From SZUA-378 sp036652815 (lineage in GTDB: Bacteria > Bacillota > Clostridia > Lachnospirales > Lachnospiraceae): 64,000 bases of DNA. The stretch is from NCBI GenBank assembly GCA_036652815.1, contig JAVVVE010000002.1, positions 69,829-133,828 on the forward strand, in the 5' to 3' direction. This document shows positions 25,017 through 34,441 of the stretch, in pieces. The notes below the pieces were generated by a model. The model was not told the DNA's origin and did no database searches. It was given only the letters and a program-made list of their open reading frames with translations. The position numbers were made by a program, and so were the translations under genes. Each line of letters starts with the position of its first letter. Positions within the stretch are counted from its first letter, which is position 1.

Positions 25017-25814
25017 TTAATAGGAACTTAAGGTATGATATATCTTAATCTCTACTCTTCGGTTCTTACTGCGTCCCTCCGGTGTTGCATTGTCTGCTAC
25101 CGGAACATATTCTCCACGTCCGGAATGTTTAATCATCGCCGGCGATAAGGTAGAATGATTAACAAAAAAATCAAATACCGTCAAAGCTCTTGCACTGCTG
25201 AGCTCATTATTGTCTGCAAATCTCGCACTGCTTATCGGCACATTGTCGGTATGTCCCTCTACCTCTATAATACTCTGTGCGTATCGGGATAAGATAAGAC
25301 CAACTTTTTCTAAAACAGGAAGCGATTTTTCTATCAATTCCGAACTCCCCGAGTTAAATAACAATGCCCCATTTAAAGTAAGCTGTACATATTCTGAAGT
25401 AAAATCGACATCTACCACATCTGTCAGATGCTGTTCTTCAACTGCTTCTGATATCTTCTCTGCCAGTTCTTCCGACATCTTCATCTTCTCTGCTTCTACT
25501 TCATTTAAGGCATCTTTAATCTCTTCCGTGCCTTCTGCTGATTTTCCTGTGCTGTTAAAGTATTCATCTAATTGATTTAACTGGCTGACGCCATTACTCA
25601 CGAGCAGTCCATCGCCTATCGAAGAGGCTCCTCCCGAAAAGATACTAAAAGTCTGCGAGAAAGAAGCTGCCAATAGTTCAAACTTCTGTGCATCTACCGA
25701 AGACATCGAAAACAATAGCACAAAAAAACACAATAGCAGATTCATCAAGTCTCCAAAAGTGGCCATCCACGCCGGGGCGCCCGGTGGTGGTGACTCTTCT
25801 TTACGCTTCGCCAT
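25017..25814 (-). CDS. motB: Flagellar stator protein MotB
   Basis: MotB is the peptidoglycan-anchored half of the ion-conducting stator. I begin at ATG 25814, which has GGAGGTG six bases upstream (265 residues); it overlaps the motA end by 14 nt. The single membrane helix (about 17-38) carries the ion-binding Asp22 (FGDLMNLLL). The C-terminal OmpA-like domain has the wall-binding motif VEGHTDNVPIS and the conserved RNRR-type end (SKNRRVEIKI). Coupling ion is not determined here. Confidence 0.95.
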   Translation of the reverse strand: MAKRKEESPPPGAPAWMATFGDLMNLLLCFFVLLFSMSSVDAQKFELLAASFSQTFSIFSGGASSIGDGLLVSNGVSQLNQLDEYFNSTGKSAEGTEEIKDALNEVEAEKMKMSEELAEKISEAVEEQHLTDVVDVDFTSEYVQLTLNGALLFNSGSSELIEKSLPVLEKVGLILSRYAQSIIEVEGHTDNVPISSARFADNNELSSARALTVFDFFVNHSTLSPAMIKHSGRGEYVPVADNATPEGRSKNRRVEIKIYHTLSSY

Positions 25815-26619
25815 CTGCTTCACCTCCGCCTTCTTCTGCTCCTGCTGCTTTGCGGTCTGCCGGTGCTAAGAATGACTTGAGTTTTTCTTCAATAACTCTT
25901 GGGTTCTCTCCTGCCTGAATGGAAAGCAGACCTTCTATCATAATCTCCTTTACCATCATCTCTGTGTCATTATTTGACTTTAATTTAGCAGCTACCGGGA
26001 TACAGATCCAGTTAGCGAGCATCGAGCCATATAACGTCGTAATCAGCGCTATAGACATGTTGGGTCCAACCGCTGCGATATCTGACATATTCTGTAACAT
26101 GTTAATTAATCCAACCAGAGTACCGATCATACCCCAAGCAGGACCCATAGCGGCAACGCTCTCCCAGAATGAGATCCTGGTCTTATGCCGTCCCTCTATA
26201 CTGACTAATTCCGTCTCCATGATAGCACGTACCAGATCCGGATCGGTACCATCCACAATGAGCAGAATCCCTTTTTTTAAAAAAGCATCATTCAAATCAC
26301 TGGCAGCTTCTTCCAAAGACAGAAGACCTTCTTTACGTGCGACATTGGATAAATCAATAATCTTACGAATAATCTCCGGTGTATTTGCGGACGGTGCCTT
26401 AAGCACCAATGCAAAACTCTTAAATCCACCAAGGAAGTCTTTCATAGAGAAAGATGTCATAACTGAGCTGAATGCACCGCCAAGTGTAATAACTATGGAT
26501 TGAAAGTCTATAAAGTTTTTAATGGCTGCAAAGCCATCCTCTCCACCTACAATCCCATAAAAAATAAGTGATATACACGCTACTAAGCCTATGACCGACG
26601 CTAAATCCACTGTAAACAC
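25801..26619 (-). CDS. motA: Flagellar stator protein MotA
   Basis: MotA is the rotor-contacting part of the stator. The 272-residue protein has four membrane helices, two near the N-terminus (about 7-27 and 38-55) and two in the 145-205 region (GPAWGMIGTLVGLINML, then ALITTLYGSMLANWICIPVA). The charged cytoplasmic loop that contacts FliG lies between them. The Gly/Glu-rich C-terminus overlaps motB. It follows flbD by 17 nt. Confidence 0.95.
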   Translation of the reverse strand: MFTVDLASVIGLVACISLIFYGIVGGEDGFAAIKNFIDFQSIVITLGGAFSSVMTSFSMKDFLGGFKSFALVLKAPSANTPEIIRKIIDLSNVARKEGLLSLEEAASDLNDAFLKKGILLIVDGTDPDLVRAIMETELVSIEGRHKTRISFWESVAAMGPAWGMIGTLVGLINMLQNMSDIAAVGPNMSIALITTLYGSMLANWICIPVAAKLKSNNDTEMMVKEIMIEGLLSIQAGENPRVIEEKLKSFLAPADRKAAGAEEGGGEADGEA

Positions 26620-26636
26620 CTATCTATTTTGCATGA

Positions 26637-26819
26637 CTACGCAAAAATATCCTTTCTATACGATTTTACAAGATTTTTTACCTCTTGTCTACTTTCTTTT
26701 ACAATAATTTTCTTTCCTGTTGTAAATGATATGAGTGTATCCGGTGTTTCTTCTACCATCTCAATCAGTTCTGCATTAATTAATATCGTGCTTCCATCCA
26801 TTTTTGTTACTTCTATCAT
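26637..26819 (-). CDS. swrD: FlbD/SwrD family small flagellar protein
   Basis: A 60-residue protein of the FlbD family (IEVTKMDGSTILINAELIEM, then TLISFTTGKKIIVKES). B. subtilis SwrD, encoded after flgE, is needed for full flagellar power, probably through the stator. Here the gene sits directly before motA-motB, which fits that role better than the B. subtilis context. An AGGAG site precedes ATG. The functional statement is family knowledge. Confidence 0.85.
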   Translation of the reverse strand: MIEVTKMDGSTILINAELIEMVEETPDTLISFTTGKKIIVKESRQEVKNLVKSYRKDIFA

Positions 26820-26900
26820 GAAACATTTCTCCTATTGTAACACTTTTCGACATCATTTGTCTATTTTTTCTAAAAATTAGAACATGTATTTTATAAATAG

Positions 26901-26928
26901 ATGGGGAACTACGTGTATAGCTCCCCAT
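26901..26928 (-). terminator. Stem-loop between flgE and flbD-motAB
   Basis: ATGGGGAGCTA and TAGTTCCCCAT form an 11-bp stem with one G-U pair and a 6-nt loop, 26 nt after the flgE stop. No clear U run follows, so it may be a weak terminator, a processing site or a 3' stabiliser that lowers stator expression relative to the hook gene. Those roles are inference. Confidence 0.45.
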
Positions 26929-26953
26929 TCCATTGATATGTAACTTATGCTAC

Positions 26954-28648
26954 TTAACGTTTCAGATTAACTAACTCTTCTAACATGGTATCTGATACTG
27001 TGATGATTCGGCTGTTTGCCTGGAATCCTCTTTGCGTTGTGATCATCTCGGTAAATTCTCCTGATAGATCTACATTGCTCATCTCGAGAGAGCCTGTCGT
27101 CATCGCTCCGTCGTTGGCTGTGATATCTGTGCCGATTCCATCAAATTCACCTGAGTTGAGGGTGGCAGAGTAGAGATTCTCACCCTGTTTTTCAAGACCG
27201 GATGCATTGGCAAATTCTGCTACTGCGATCTGTCCCAAGAGCTTTGTCTGTCCATTGCTGTAGGAAGCACTGATACGTCCGTTATTGGCAATCGATACTC
27301 CGATTAATTTACCCAACTTACGTCCCATCCCGATACCATCTGTATCTCCCGGATTGGCATTGATGGTAGAGTTCTTACCATTCGCTACATTGGTGGATGT
27401 TTTAAAATCAATCGTAACATCCGAGAAGTTCTTGTATTTACCAAGACTTAACGTAAGAGAAGTCTTCCCGGGCTGTCCATTAATCCCAACAAACGCACCT
27501 TTTTCACTCCCTTGATCATACTTCAGTGAGGATCCCGTAAAACCGGTTACCTTAATCGTTGCCTTTTTTGTAGCAGCATCAATTGCAAAATTAGCTCCCA
27601 AATTACCTGCCGTCAGCAAGGATTCTATGGTCACACCTTTGACTGCTGCAGTCTGAATCGTCCCATCCGCATTATAAACAGGAACACTTCCGCCCACATA
27701 AGAATCTAAGAATTCCTGTGGTTTATTGTAGCCAAATGATTTAGCGACCTTTGCCAAATCCTCTGTCCATTTTCCGTCTGCCCCTTTTAAATCCGAAATC
27801 AGTTTTGCCGGTTCGGCACCGATCTGATAATGTGTAGTATCCGGGAACGTTACGCCATCACTGGTTGCTGTCTTTTCTTTGGTATTGGTTACCCAATCTC
27901 CTAATTTCAGTCCCGGGAATTTATCTAATACAGATTTATTATCCGTATCCGTTACATCCACCAGTTGTACAGAATAATCGCCTTTTTCGCCGTTTACCTG
28001 TCGAATCGCCAGCTTGGCACTGTATTCATATCCGAGATTATCATAGATCTTCATATTCATAATCTTACCGTCGGTAGACGATACATCCGGATCCTGTTTG
28101 TCGATGATACCCGTGACATAACCTTTAGAAGTTGCTTCCGGCGGATACGTCATGTTGGAAGGAGCCATAATACGAAGCGGCTGTACTGTCCCTTTTTTGA
28201 TCTCCATCGTCTTATCATCTACGCCCCAACCCATGACATTATATCCGTTGCTGGTCATCGCCAGGTTACCACCGCCATCTACATAAAAAGCACCGGCTCT
28301 GGTAAAGTAATTCTGTGTTCCGCTGTTGACTACAAAGAAAGAATCTCCCTTGATCCTGATGTCAAATGGATTACCCGTTGTTTGTGCTGCACCGGCGGTT
28401 GCAATACTGGTATTAATAGCTCCTGACTGTACACCAAGACCGATTTGTCTCGCATTGATACCACCGGTACCTGTAAGTGCATTCGGTCCGGATGCATTTT
28501 GTGTGGTTTGATACATTAATTCTCCAAAGGTAACGGAGCTTGATTTATATGCTACTGTGTTAACGTTTGAGATGTTATTACCTATAACATCCATCTTGAC
28601 CTGGTGTGTCTTAAGTCCCGATACACCAGAATACAATGATCTCATCAT
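26954..28648 (-). CDS. flgE: Flagellar hook protein FlgE
   Basis: FlgE polymerises into the hook. I start at ATG 28648 (564 residues), which has AGGAGGGC upstream; the open frame to 28705 adds 19 residues before this site. The N-terminal helix carries the rod/hook signature (SLYSGVSGLKTHQVKMDVIGNNISNVNTVAYK) and the C-terminus the FlgE/F/G domain (MSNVDLSGEFTEMITTQRGFQANSRIITVSD). The variable surface-exposed middle makes it longer than Salmonella FlgE (about 400) but ordinary for clostridia. Confidence 0.96.
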   Translation of the reverse strand: MMRSLYSGVSGLKTHQVKMDVIGNNISNVNTVAYKSSSVTFGELMYQTTQNASGPNALTGTGGINARQIGLGVQSGAINTSIATAGAAQTTGNPFDIRIKGDSFFVVNSGTQNYFTRAGAFYVDGGGNLAMTSNGYNVMGWGVDDKTMEIKKGTVQPLRIMAPSNMTYPPEATSKGYVTGIIDKQDPDVSSTDGKIMNMKIYDNLGYEYSAKLAIRQVNGEKGDYSVQLVDVTDTDNKSVLDKFPGLKLGDWVTNTKEKTATSDGVTFPDTTHYQIGAEPAKLISDLKGADGKWTEDLAKVAKSFGYNKPQEFLDSYVGGSVPVYNADGTIQTAAVKGVTIESLLTAGNLGANFAIDAATKKATIKVTGFTGSSLKYDQGSEKGAFVGINGQPGKTSLTLSLGKYKNFSDVTIDFKTSTNVANGKNSTINANPGDTDGIGMGRKLGKLIGVSIANNGRISASYSNGQTKLLGQIAVAEFANASGLEKQGENLYSATLNSGEFDGIGTDITANDGAMTTGSLEMSNVDLSGEFTEMITTQRGFQANSRIITVSDTMLEELVNLKR

Positions 28649-28735
28649 AATGAAATGCCCTCCTGAATAGTTCATTCTGAGTGTCCGTATTGTTCCTTCT
28701 TTCATTCGGGAACGTGAGCCTCCATTAAGGTCCGG

Positions 28736-29158
28736 CTACATAATTACGGCACCATCGATATTTGTGTAGATATTATCCTGCGTATCTGTCTGATCCATGG
28801 CTGTCACTACCGTTTTATTGGGTATGTTGACGATGAATGCCAGTTGATCGACTATCACTAAGGATTCGTTAATCCCTTTCTCATTGGCTTTCCTGGTTCC
28901 TTCCTGTAAACGTTCCAGTTGATTATCTGTGAGCTCAATATTACGATCCTGAAGACGATTGGCTGCATGTTTTGAAAATTTAATGGAGCCGGCTGAATCT
29001 GCTGCTCTTACCTGTTCTGCACTCTTTTGTGCTAAAACATCTTGAAACGTAAGCCCCGTACTGGGTTTGTCCGGTACTCTCTGTGTCTTCTTAGAATTGT
29101 TTAAGTATTGTTCCTGTACCTGCGCAATGGAATGGAATTGGTTATTGGGAATGTTCAT
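28736..29158 (-). CDS. Flagellar operon protein, TIGR02530 type
   Basis: A 140-residue protein of the TIGR02530 family found between flgD and flgE in Firmicutes. The central block (SIKFSKHAANRLQDRNIELT) and the end (LAFIVNIPNKTVVTAMD) are the family marks. Members are thought to take part in hook assembly, but their biochemical role is not established. It has a GGAGG site and lies 44 nt after flgD. Confidence 0.85.
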   Translation of the reverse strand: MNIPNNQFHSIAQVQEQYLNNSKKTQRVPDKPSTGLTFQDVLAQKSAEQVRAADSAGSIKFSKHAANRLQDRNIELTDNQLERLQEGTRKANEKGINESLVIVDQLAFIVNIPNKTVVTAMDQTDTQDNIYTNIDGAVIM

Positions 29159-29202
29159 CCGTCATCCTCCTCCGTTTTAATTTAGGCGGTTGGCTTTTCC
29201 GG

Positions 29203-30048
29203 TTATTTAGACAATTCCGCAATCTTATCAACATAAGTCTGAAGTTTGTCTTTTTGCTCTTTGGTTATGGATTCTTTTTGCTTGTCGGTCATGCCTTCCA
29301 TTAATTTACTGAGTGCTTCTACCATCGTCTTTTGTTCTAAAGTCAACTTATCCAGTTCCGGCAATTTGCCCAGATCTTCTGTGAATTTTTTAACCGGATC
29401 TGCGTCTCCATCTGGTGTTTTCTTAAGGTCTGCGATCTTGTCTACATATTCTTTGAGTTGATCTGCTTGTTCTCTGGTGATAAATTCTTTTTGATATTGA
29501 TCCATACCCTGATAGATCTTATCAAGCTCTGCAACCTCTTTTTCGTTGGCTAATGTCAAGTCTGCCACAGCCGGTAATTTAGCTATTCTGGTAACTAAAT
29601 CTCTTGCCATCTCATCTGCTTTCTCATAAGCCGGATCCATAACGCTGTCTAAATCATCAATCGAATAAAGAGAGCCTTTGATTGCAAGATATGCTTTGTT
29701 ATTCTCAAACTGTACATAATCAACACGTCCATATACCATCCCTTTTTCGCCGGTCTGTTCATTGGTCGGTGTCATGTATACATTCTTACCAACCAAGCTA
29801 GAAGCTCGCTGTAGGTTTACATTATTGCTTACATTCTGCATCTGCTCTAATTCTGAGAAGGTAGCATATTGTGAGATGTATTCTGTGTTTGATGTAGGTT
29901 CCAATGGATCTTGATATTTCATCTGTGCAACCAATAATTGTAAGAAAGAATCTTTATCCATATTATTGCCTGCTTTATTGGTGGTGCCTGTAGAACCGAT
30001 CTGTGAGTGAATCTGTCCTGCATCATCTACGGGTGCTATTAATGCCAT
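29203..30048 (-). CDS. flgD: Hook-cap protein FlgD with helical-repeat C-terminal extension
   Basis: FlgD caps the growing hook. I use ATG 30048 (AAAGGAG five bases upstream), giving 281 residues. Residues 30-85 are the conserved FlgD N-terminal block (DKDSFLQLLVAQMKYQDPLE). Residues 86-135 fit the small Ig/Tudor-like core. From about 152 there are two copies of a helical module (152-210 and 222-281), each running from an LP-x-LTL start through QKE-IT-EQ to YVDKIA-L. This module resembles repeats common in Firmicute surface proteins and is not a normal part of FlgD. Confidence 0.92.
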   Translation of the reverse strand: MALIAPVDDAGQIHSQIGSTGTTNKAGNNMDKDSFLQLLVAQMKYQDPLEPTSNTEYISQYATFSELEQMQNVSNNVNLQRASSLVGKNVYMTPTNEQTGEKGMVYGRVDYVQFENNKAYLAIKGSLYSIDDLDSVMDPAYEKADEMARDLVTRIAKLPAVADLTLANEKEVAELDKIYQGMDQYQKEFITREQADQLKEYVDKIADLKKTPDGDADPVKKFTEDLGKLPELDKLTLEQKTMVEALSKLMEGMTDKQKESITKEQKDKLQTYVDKIAELSK

Positions 30049-30078
30049 GTATTCTCCTTTCTGTAGCATACGCTACTG

Positions 30079-31629
30079 CTATGCGGTCAGATTAACGCTG
30101 TTTCCATTTTGTTTCATCATCTGTACCTGAATCTTGTCTTCTTCTTCCAATTCAGCTTCCGCTTCTTCGTCCAGTTCTCCCAAGACGAGTCTTTTGCTTC
30201 TGCCATTTCCTTTTGTTGTAGAATCGGTGTCCTCATATGGTGTGCTGTCGCCGCCCTGTTCCAGATTCCTCTCGAAAGAATGACTGGCAATCGTTACTTC
30301 AACTGCCTCAATCTTGATACCCTGTTCATTTAAGCTCTCTCTTAACTGAACGACCTGTGACTCCAATGCTTTTTTCACAGCTTCTGTCTCTGCAGTCAGC
30401 TGTGCAGTCACGACTCCGTTTCTAGTCGCTACCTGAAGATTGATACTGCCAAGATTAGCCGGCTGTAATTGAATCTCCATCTCTGTGATGTTGGGACTGA
30501 TATGTAATTTCATATAATCCATCATCTGTTTTAGGATGCTCTCGGTATCCACGATCTGCGGCGGTGCTGTAACCGTTACTTCCGGTCGAATGTTTGTTGC
30601 CCGATTCATCAGATTCTGTAGAAAAGCCACATCGTTTGATGTATCATGCTGTGCATTGTTCTCTTGGTTCGTGTGATTCTGCTGCATGGCTCCCTGTTGT
30701 GTCTTAGGCTGTGTCTGGATCTCTTTATCCATAGACAGATCCTGTATCTGAGTTTGATCTGCGGAGGTCTCTTCTTCCGGCTGTTCTTCTACTGCCGTAG
30801 CTGATAAGACTCCCTCTTCCACTTCTTTGGTGGCTTGTGTCAACACACTTTGTATGTCCTGCTTGCCTGTCGTACCCGCCTGTGCTTGTTCTGCGGTTAC
30901 CATATCTTTCGTGTGTGTATCTGCTGGCATCTCGTTGGTAACCGATACTTTGGGCTGTTCTTCCGATAGCTGCTGTGTACCTGAGCTATCCGGCAAGGTA
31001 TCCTCCATACTCTGTTCCAAAGCTGTGACCTGTTCCTGCATCTCCATCTGTCCCAGCAGATCGGATAATGCATCTTTGGTTACCCCTAGCTGTGACTGTA
31101 ACTCTGTCAGTGCAGCGTCTACTGTTTTTAATAGATCGGTTAGCTTACCATATAGATTCTCATCCATCACGAGAGACATCATATCTGTTTCTCCTGATAA
31201 GCTGACTACCAACTGTGTCATACTGTCGGGATCCAGCAATTGTGACATTGACATACCGAGCGTTTGCATCGCTGCGAGGACTTCTTCCTCCGATACCCCC
31301 AGTTTGTCTGACACCTGACTCAGCAATTCTTGTGCTTTGTCTGTTACTTTGCGTTCCACTTGTGTATCAGGCTGCATTTTCTTTGCTTCCCTTACGTTGT
31401 GGATTTTGTCCTGCATTGCCTGTTGCTTTGACTTGTCTACGAATGTTTCTTCTTGGTGTGTGTCCTTTGATGTCTTTACATCCTGATTTGTCTGTGTGTG
31501 TGGTTTTGTTGCTTTACCCATGACCTGTGTAAAGTCTTGTCCTAATGTGCTCTGGATTGCTCCATTGGCACCATGATTCGTAGCATTAATAAGATACGAA
31601 TTATTATTTGTTACAGTTGCACTGGTCAT
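30079..31629 (-). CDS. fliK: Hook-length control protein FliK
   Basis: FliK measures hook length and switches FlhB specificity. I start at ATG 31629 (AAAGGAGG site), giving 516 residues. The long Gln/Thr/Glu-rich N-terminal and middle parts are the ruler region. The Flg_hook domain is at about residues 360-455 (TEMEIQLQPANLGSINLQV, then KKALESQVVQLRESLNEQGI). A charged tail follows. A sigma-D-type promoter (31706-31732) lies about 75 nt upstream, so this gene and flgD-flgE may have an extra late promoter. Confidence 0.92.
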   Translation of the reverse strand: MTSATVTNNNSYLINATNHGANGAIQSTLGQDFTQVMGKATKPHTQTNQDVKTSKDTHQEETFVDKSKQQAMQDKIHNVREAKKMQPDTQVERKVTDKAQELLSQVSDKLGVSEEEVLAAMQTLGMSMSQLLDPDSMTQLVVSLSGETDMMSLVMDENLYGKLTDLLKTVDAALTELQSQLGVTKDALSDLLGQMEMQEQVTALEQSMEDTLPDSSGTQQLSEEQPKVSVTNEMPADTHTKDMVTAEQAQAGTTGKQDIQSVLTQATKEVEEGVLSATAVEEQPEEETSADQTQIQDLSMDKEIQTQPKTQQGAMQQNHTNQENNAQHDTSNDVAFLQNLMNRATNIRPEVTVTAPPQIVDTESILKQMMDYMKLHISPNITEMEIQLQPANLGSINLQVATRNGVVTAQLTAETEAVKKALESQVVQLRESLNEQGIKIEAVEVTIASHSFERNLEQGGDSTPYEDTDSTTKGNGRSKRLVLGELDEEAEAELEEEDKIQVQMMKQNGNSVNLTA

Positions 31630-31705
31630 TAAAATCCTCCTTTCTGAAGTTGTCAAGGTTCTAACATCATCTATAATAACTCTTTATGAGCTACTATCAT
31701 GTAAT

Positions 31706-31732
31706 ATATCGGTAAAGAACCCCATTATCTTA
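31706..31732 (-). promoter_or_regulatory. Sigma-D-type promoter before fliK
   Basis: On the minus strand TAAG (31729-31732), a 15-nt spacer and ACCGATAT (31706-31713) match the sigma-D/sigma-28 consensus TAAA-N15-GCCGATAT at all but two positions. It overlaps the ylxF stop codon and sits in one of the larger gaps of the cluster. Confidence 0.65.
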
Positions 31733-32623
31733 ACCTGTAGGCTCCATTAATTTTGTAATCTTAGCAGCAACTTCCGGTGTCATCGCACCCAATATCTGCC
31801 CTCTGCTGTCCGCACTCATGACACCCAAAATACGTGCTGCCAGATCAAGATTGTCTTCCATCGCTTCAAAGATAGCCGCCGCTTCTTTGGGTTTCATCGC
31901 GGAATATGTTTTGGCATAATCAGTTACTTCCTTGGTCTCTTCTAATTGCTGTACAACCTGTTTATAGAGGTACTCTGCCGTGGTAGGGTCAATACTCTCG
32001 TAATATTTACGATATTCCTCAGCTCCCGGTCCTTTATCTGCATAGACCACCTCGTTATAAAATTCATCTTTGATCCTTTGGAACTCTACCTGATTATCTT
32101 CAAAGGTCTTAAGGCGATCGATCTCTGCCTGCAATGCACTCATATCCTCTGTGGTAGTAGAGGTAGTAGACTGTGCCTGCTCTAATTCCAACTCCAGCAC
32201 TTTAATCTGTGCCACTGCATCCTTGAGGCTGGAATAGCCATAATATTCATCTTCGACACTGTCTGCATTCGGATCCAGCATCTTGCTCTTTGGCAGAATC
32301 TTATTCACGACCGGAACATCCTGTAGCACAGGTGCTAAGACCTGTGATCCAAATCCGCCTACGTCCAGATGGATTAAAATACACAGGATGACAACCCAAA
32401 TAAGAACAATGACAGCAGTCGTCATAACTGTAAGCACCGGTTTACTATCTTCTTCTTCAAATCCTTCTGCCTGATCGGACAGTTCTTTGGCTTTTGCTTT
32501 GGCTTCTTTTTTCTGCTGTTTTTGTTCTGCTTTTAGTTTCTTTTTTTCTGCCTTTAATGTTTTCTTGTCTGTAATAGCAGTATCCTGTACTCCCTCTGTC
32601 TCGTCTTGTTCCTTTAACGGCAT
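31730..32623 (-). CDS. ylxF: YlxF/MotE-like protein with MgtE-type C-terminal domain
   Basis: A 297-residue protein. It has a Lys-rich N-terminus (about 20-55), one membrane helix (about 65-87), a long coiled coil (about 130-190) and a C-terminal MgtE N-domain-like part (TYSAMKPKEAAAIFEAMEDN, then ILGAMTPEVAAKITKLMEP). It sits between fliJ and fliK, exactly where B. subtilis has ylxF. The MotE-like architecture suggests an envelope-spanning partner of the motor or export apparatus. The precise role is unknown. Confidence 0.8.
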   Translation of the reverse strand: MPLKEQDETEGVQDTAITDKKTLKAEKKKLKAEQKQQKKEAKAKAKELSDQAEGFEEEDSKPVLTVMTTAVIVLIWVVILCILIHLDVGGFGSQVLAPVLQDVPVVNKILPKSKMLDPNADSVEDEYYGYSSLKDAVAQIKVLELELEQAQSTTSTTTEDMSALQAEIDRLKTFEDNQVEFQRIKDEFYNEVVYADKGPGAEEYRKYYESIDPTTAEYLYKQVVQQLEETKEVTDYAKTYSAMKPKEAAAIFEAMEDNLDLAARILGVMSADSRGQILGAMTPEVAAKITKLMEPTG

Positions 32624-32633
32624 ATCAATTCCT

Positions 32634-33083
32634 CTATTCCTTTATTTTCTGACCGTAACGATAACTGGTTAATTGATCGATTTCTTTGCTTTCGCTCGCT
32701 TTTTCTTCCTGTAAAAAAACATCAAATGCTTTTTCTCTTAATTTTTCATGTGTTTTACGTTCTTTCATCACTTCTGTTAGTTTCACGCGGGCTTCTTCCA
32801 GTTTTTCTTCTGCTTTCTTCACTTGTTTGATCTGTTCTGCGATATAATCGTCCATCCTCAGAATCGCCGTCTGCGTATCTATGATTTCCCGCACCTTTAA
32901 GTTATCTAGCAGTAATCTTCTGGCTTCGCTCTCATAGCTCTCTTTCCGCTGCCGTAATCCTTCCAATCTCTCTTCTTCCTCATTTAGATACATCCGTGCC
33001 GCCGCATAATCCATCTTGGCTTGCGTTTCCATCTTATTCTTAATATCCAGAATGCTTTGCATGCGATACTTGAACTTGGACAT
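32634..33083 (-). CDS. fliJ: Flagellar export chaperone FliJ
   Basis: A 149-residue, almost fully helical protein predicted to form an antiparallel coiled coil. FliJ sits in the central pore of the FliI ATPase ring and links it to FlhA. The N-terminal KFKYRMQSILDIKNKMETQA block is typical of Gram-positive FliJ. It follows fliI by 17 nt and precedes ylxF. Sequence identity within this family is low, so the call rests on position plus structure. Confidence 0.88.
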   Translation of the reverse strand: MSKFKYRMQSILDIKNKMETQAKMDYAAARMYLNEEEERLEGLRQRKESYESEARRLLLDNLKVREIIDTQTAILRMDDYIAEQIKQVKKAEEKLEEARVKLTEVMKERKTHEKLREKAFDVFLQEEKASESKEIDQLTSYRYGQKIKE

Positions 33084-33100
33084 CTTAAGACTCGCTTTCT

Positions 33101-34426
33101 TTATGATGTAAATAGGGATTCTAACAGTTCTACAGCTTCTTCAAACTCATATTTTTCTTCTACATCCTGCATTAAGAAGGTATTTACAGCATTTATTTTC
33201 TCAATCGCATAATCTATATTGGGATTACTCCCTGACTTATAAGCACCTATATTGATTAAATCTTCTGCTTCATTGTACGTAGCCAGTACATTTTTTAATT
33301 TACCTGCTGCTGCTTTATGCTCTTTATCCGCTATTTGACTCATACAACGAGAGATACTCTGTAAGATATCGATAGCCGGGTAGTGATTCTTATGCCCCAG
33401 CTTACGGCTCAGCATAATATGACCATCCAAAATACTCCTCGCCGTATCGGTAATCGGTTCATTAAAATCATCACCGTCTACCAAAACCGTATAGAGCCCT
33501 GTAATAGAGCCTTTACTGGAGCGTCCTGCCCTCTCGAGCAATTTGGGCATCTCTGCATAAACACTGGGCGGATAGCCTCTGGTTACCGGTGGTTCTCCAC
33601 TTGCCAGTCCAATCTCTCTTTGTGCCATAGAAAAACGAGTGAGGGAATCCATCATCAACAATACATCTTTTCCCTGATCTCTAAAATATTCTGCAATCGC
33701 CGTTGCCGTCTTGGCAGCCATCTTACGTTCCAGTGCCGGCTTATCCGAAGTAGCAACCACCATAACCGAACGTTTCATACCTTCTTCGCCCAAGTCTCGT
33801 TCGATAAATTCACGAACCTCCCTGCCACGTTCTCCGATCAAGGCAATCACATTAATATCTGCTTTGGTATTACGTGCAAACATACCCATCAGCGTAGATT
33901 TACCCACGCCGGATCCTGCGAAAATACCGATTCTTTGTCCTTTTCCGACTGTAATCAGTCCATCTACCGCTTTAACACCCAGTGGAAGGACTGCATCGAT
34001 CAAGGTCCTACTCATCGCATCGGGTGGAGACGCTTCTACAGAATAAGATACGCCGGTTCGTAATTCCTGTCCCTTTGGTAATCTTCCCAGTCCATCAAGT
34101 GTCTTACCGAGTAATTCTTCTCCCACTTGTACACTTAAGGGATATCCCATATTCTCGACTTTACATCCGAGTGCAATCCCATCTGCCGCCTCGTATGGCA
34201 TCAAGAGCGTTTTGCCATCTTTAAAGCCTACGACCTCTGCCATAATGCATTTGGAGGCTGTCGCATCATCCTCATCCAGATAGATGCTGCACAGATCGCT
34301 TAACTTAGCATCCGGACCTGCAGATTCTATGGTAAGTCCTACTACATTTAATACTTTTCCAAGTTTTTTGTAGAAAGATTTTTCCATTAATTTTTTATAT
34401 TTACAGACATTAATCGTTGTATCCAC
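33101..34426 (-). CDS. fliI: Flagellar export ATPase FliI
   Basis: FliI is the F1-beta-like ATPase of flagellar export. The 441-residue protein has Walker A (GIFAGSGVGKSTLMG), the GERGREVREFIE motif, Walker B (VLLMMDSLTRFSMAQREI) and the C-terminal segment ILQSISRCMSQI. These are all family-typical and intact. Its N-terminal part carries the oligomerisation beta domain. It comes between fliH, its regulator, and fliJ. Confidence 0.97.
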   Translation of the reverse strand: MDTTINVCKYKKLMEKSFYKKLGKVLNVVGLTIESAGPDAKLSDLCSIYLDEDDATASKCIMAEVVGFKDGKTLLMPYEAADGIALGCKVENMGYPLSVQVGEELLGKTLDGLGRLPKGQELRTGVSYSVEASPPDAMSRTLIDAVLPLGVKAVDGLITVGKGQRIGIFAGSGVGKSTLMGMFARNTKADINVIALIGERGREVREFIERDLGEEGMKRSVMVVATSDKPALERKMAAKTATAIAEYFRDQGKDVLLMMDSLTRFSMAQREIGLASGEPPVTRGYPPSVYAEMPKLLERAGRSSKGSITGLYTVLVDGDDFNEPITDTARSILDGHIMLSRKLGHKNHYPAIDILQSISRCMSQIADKEHKAAAGKLKNVLATYNEAEDLINIGAYKSGSNPNIDYAIEKINAVNTFLMQDVEEKYEFEEAVELLESLFTS

Positions 34427-34441
34427 TTGCTACCTCATGCG

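Noticed and set aside
26832..26860. Promoter-like TAGACA-18-TACAAT before flbD
   Set aside because: The -10 box lies only about a dozen bases before the ATG, so the transcript would start after the ribosome binding site.
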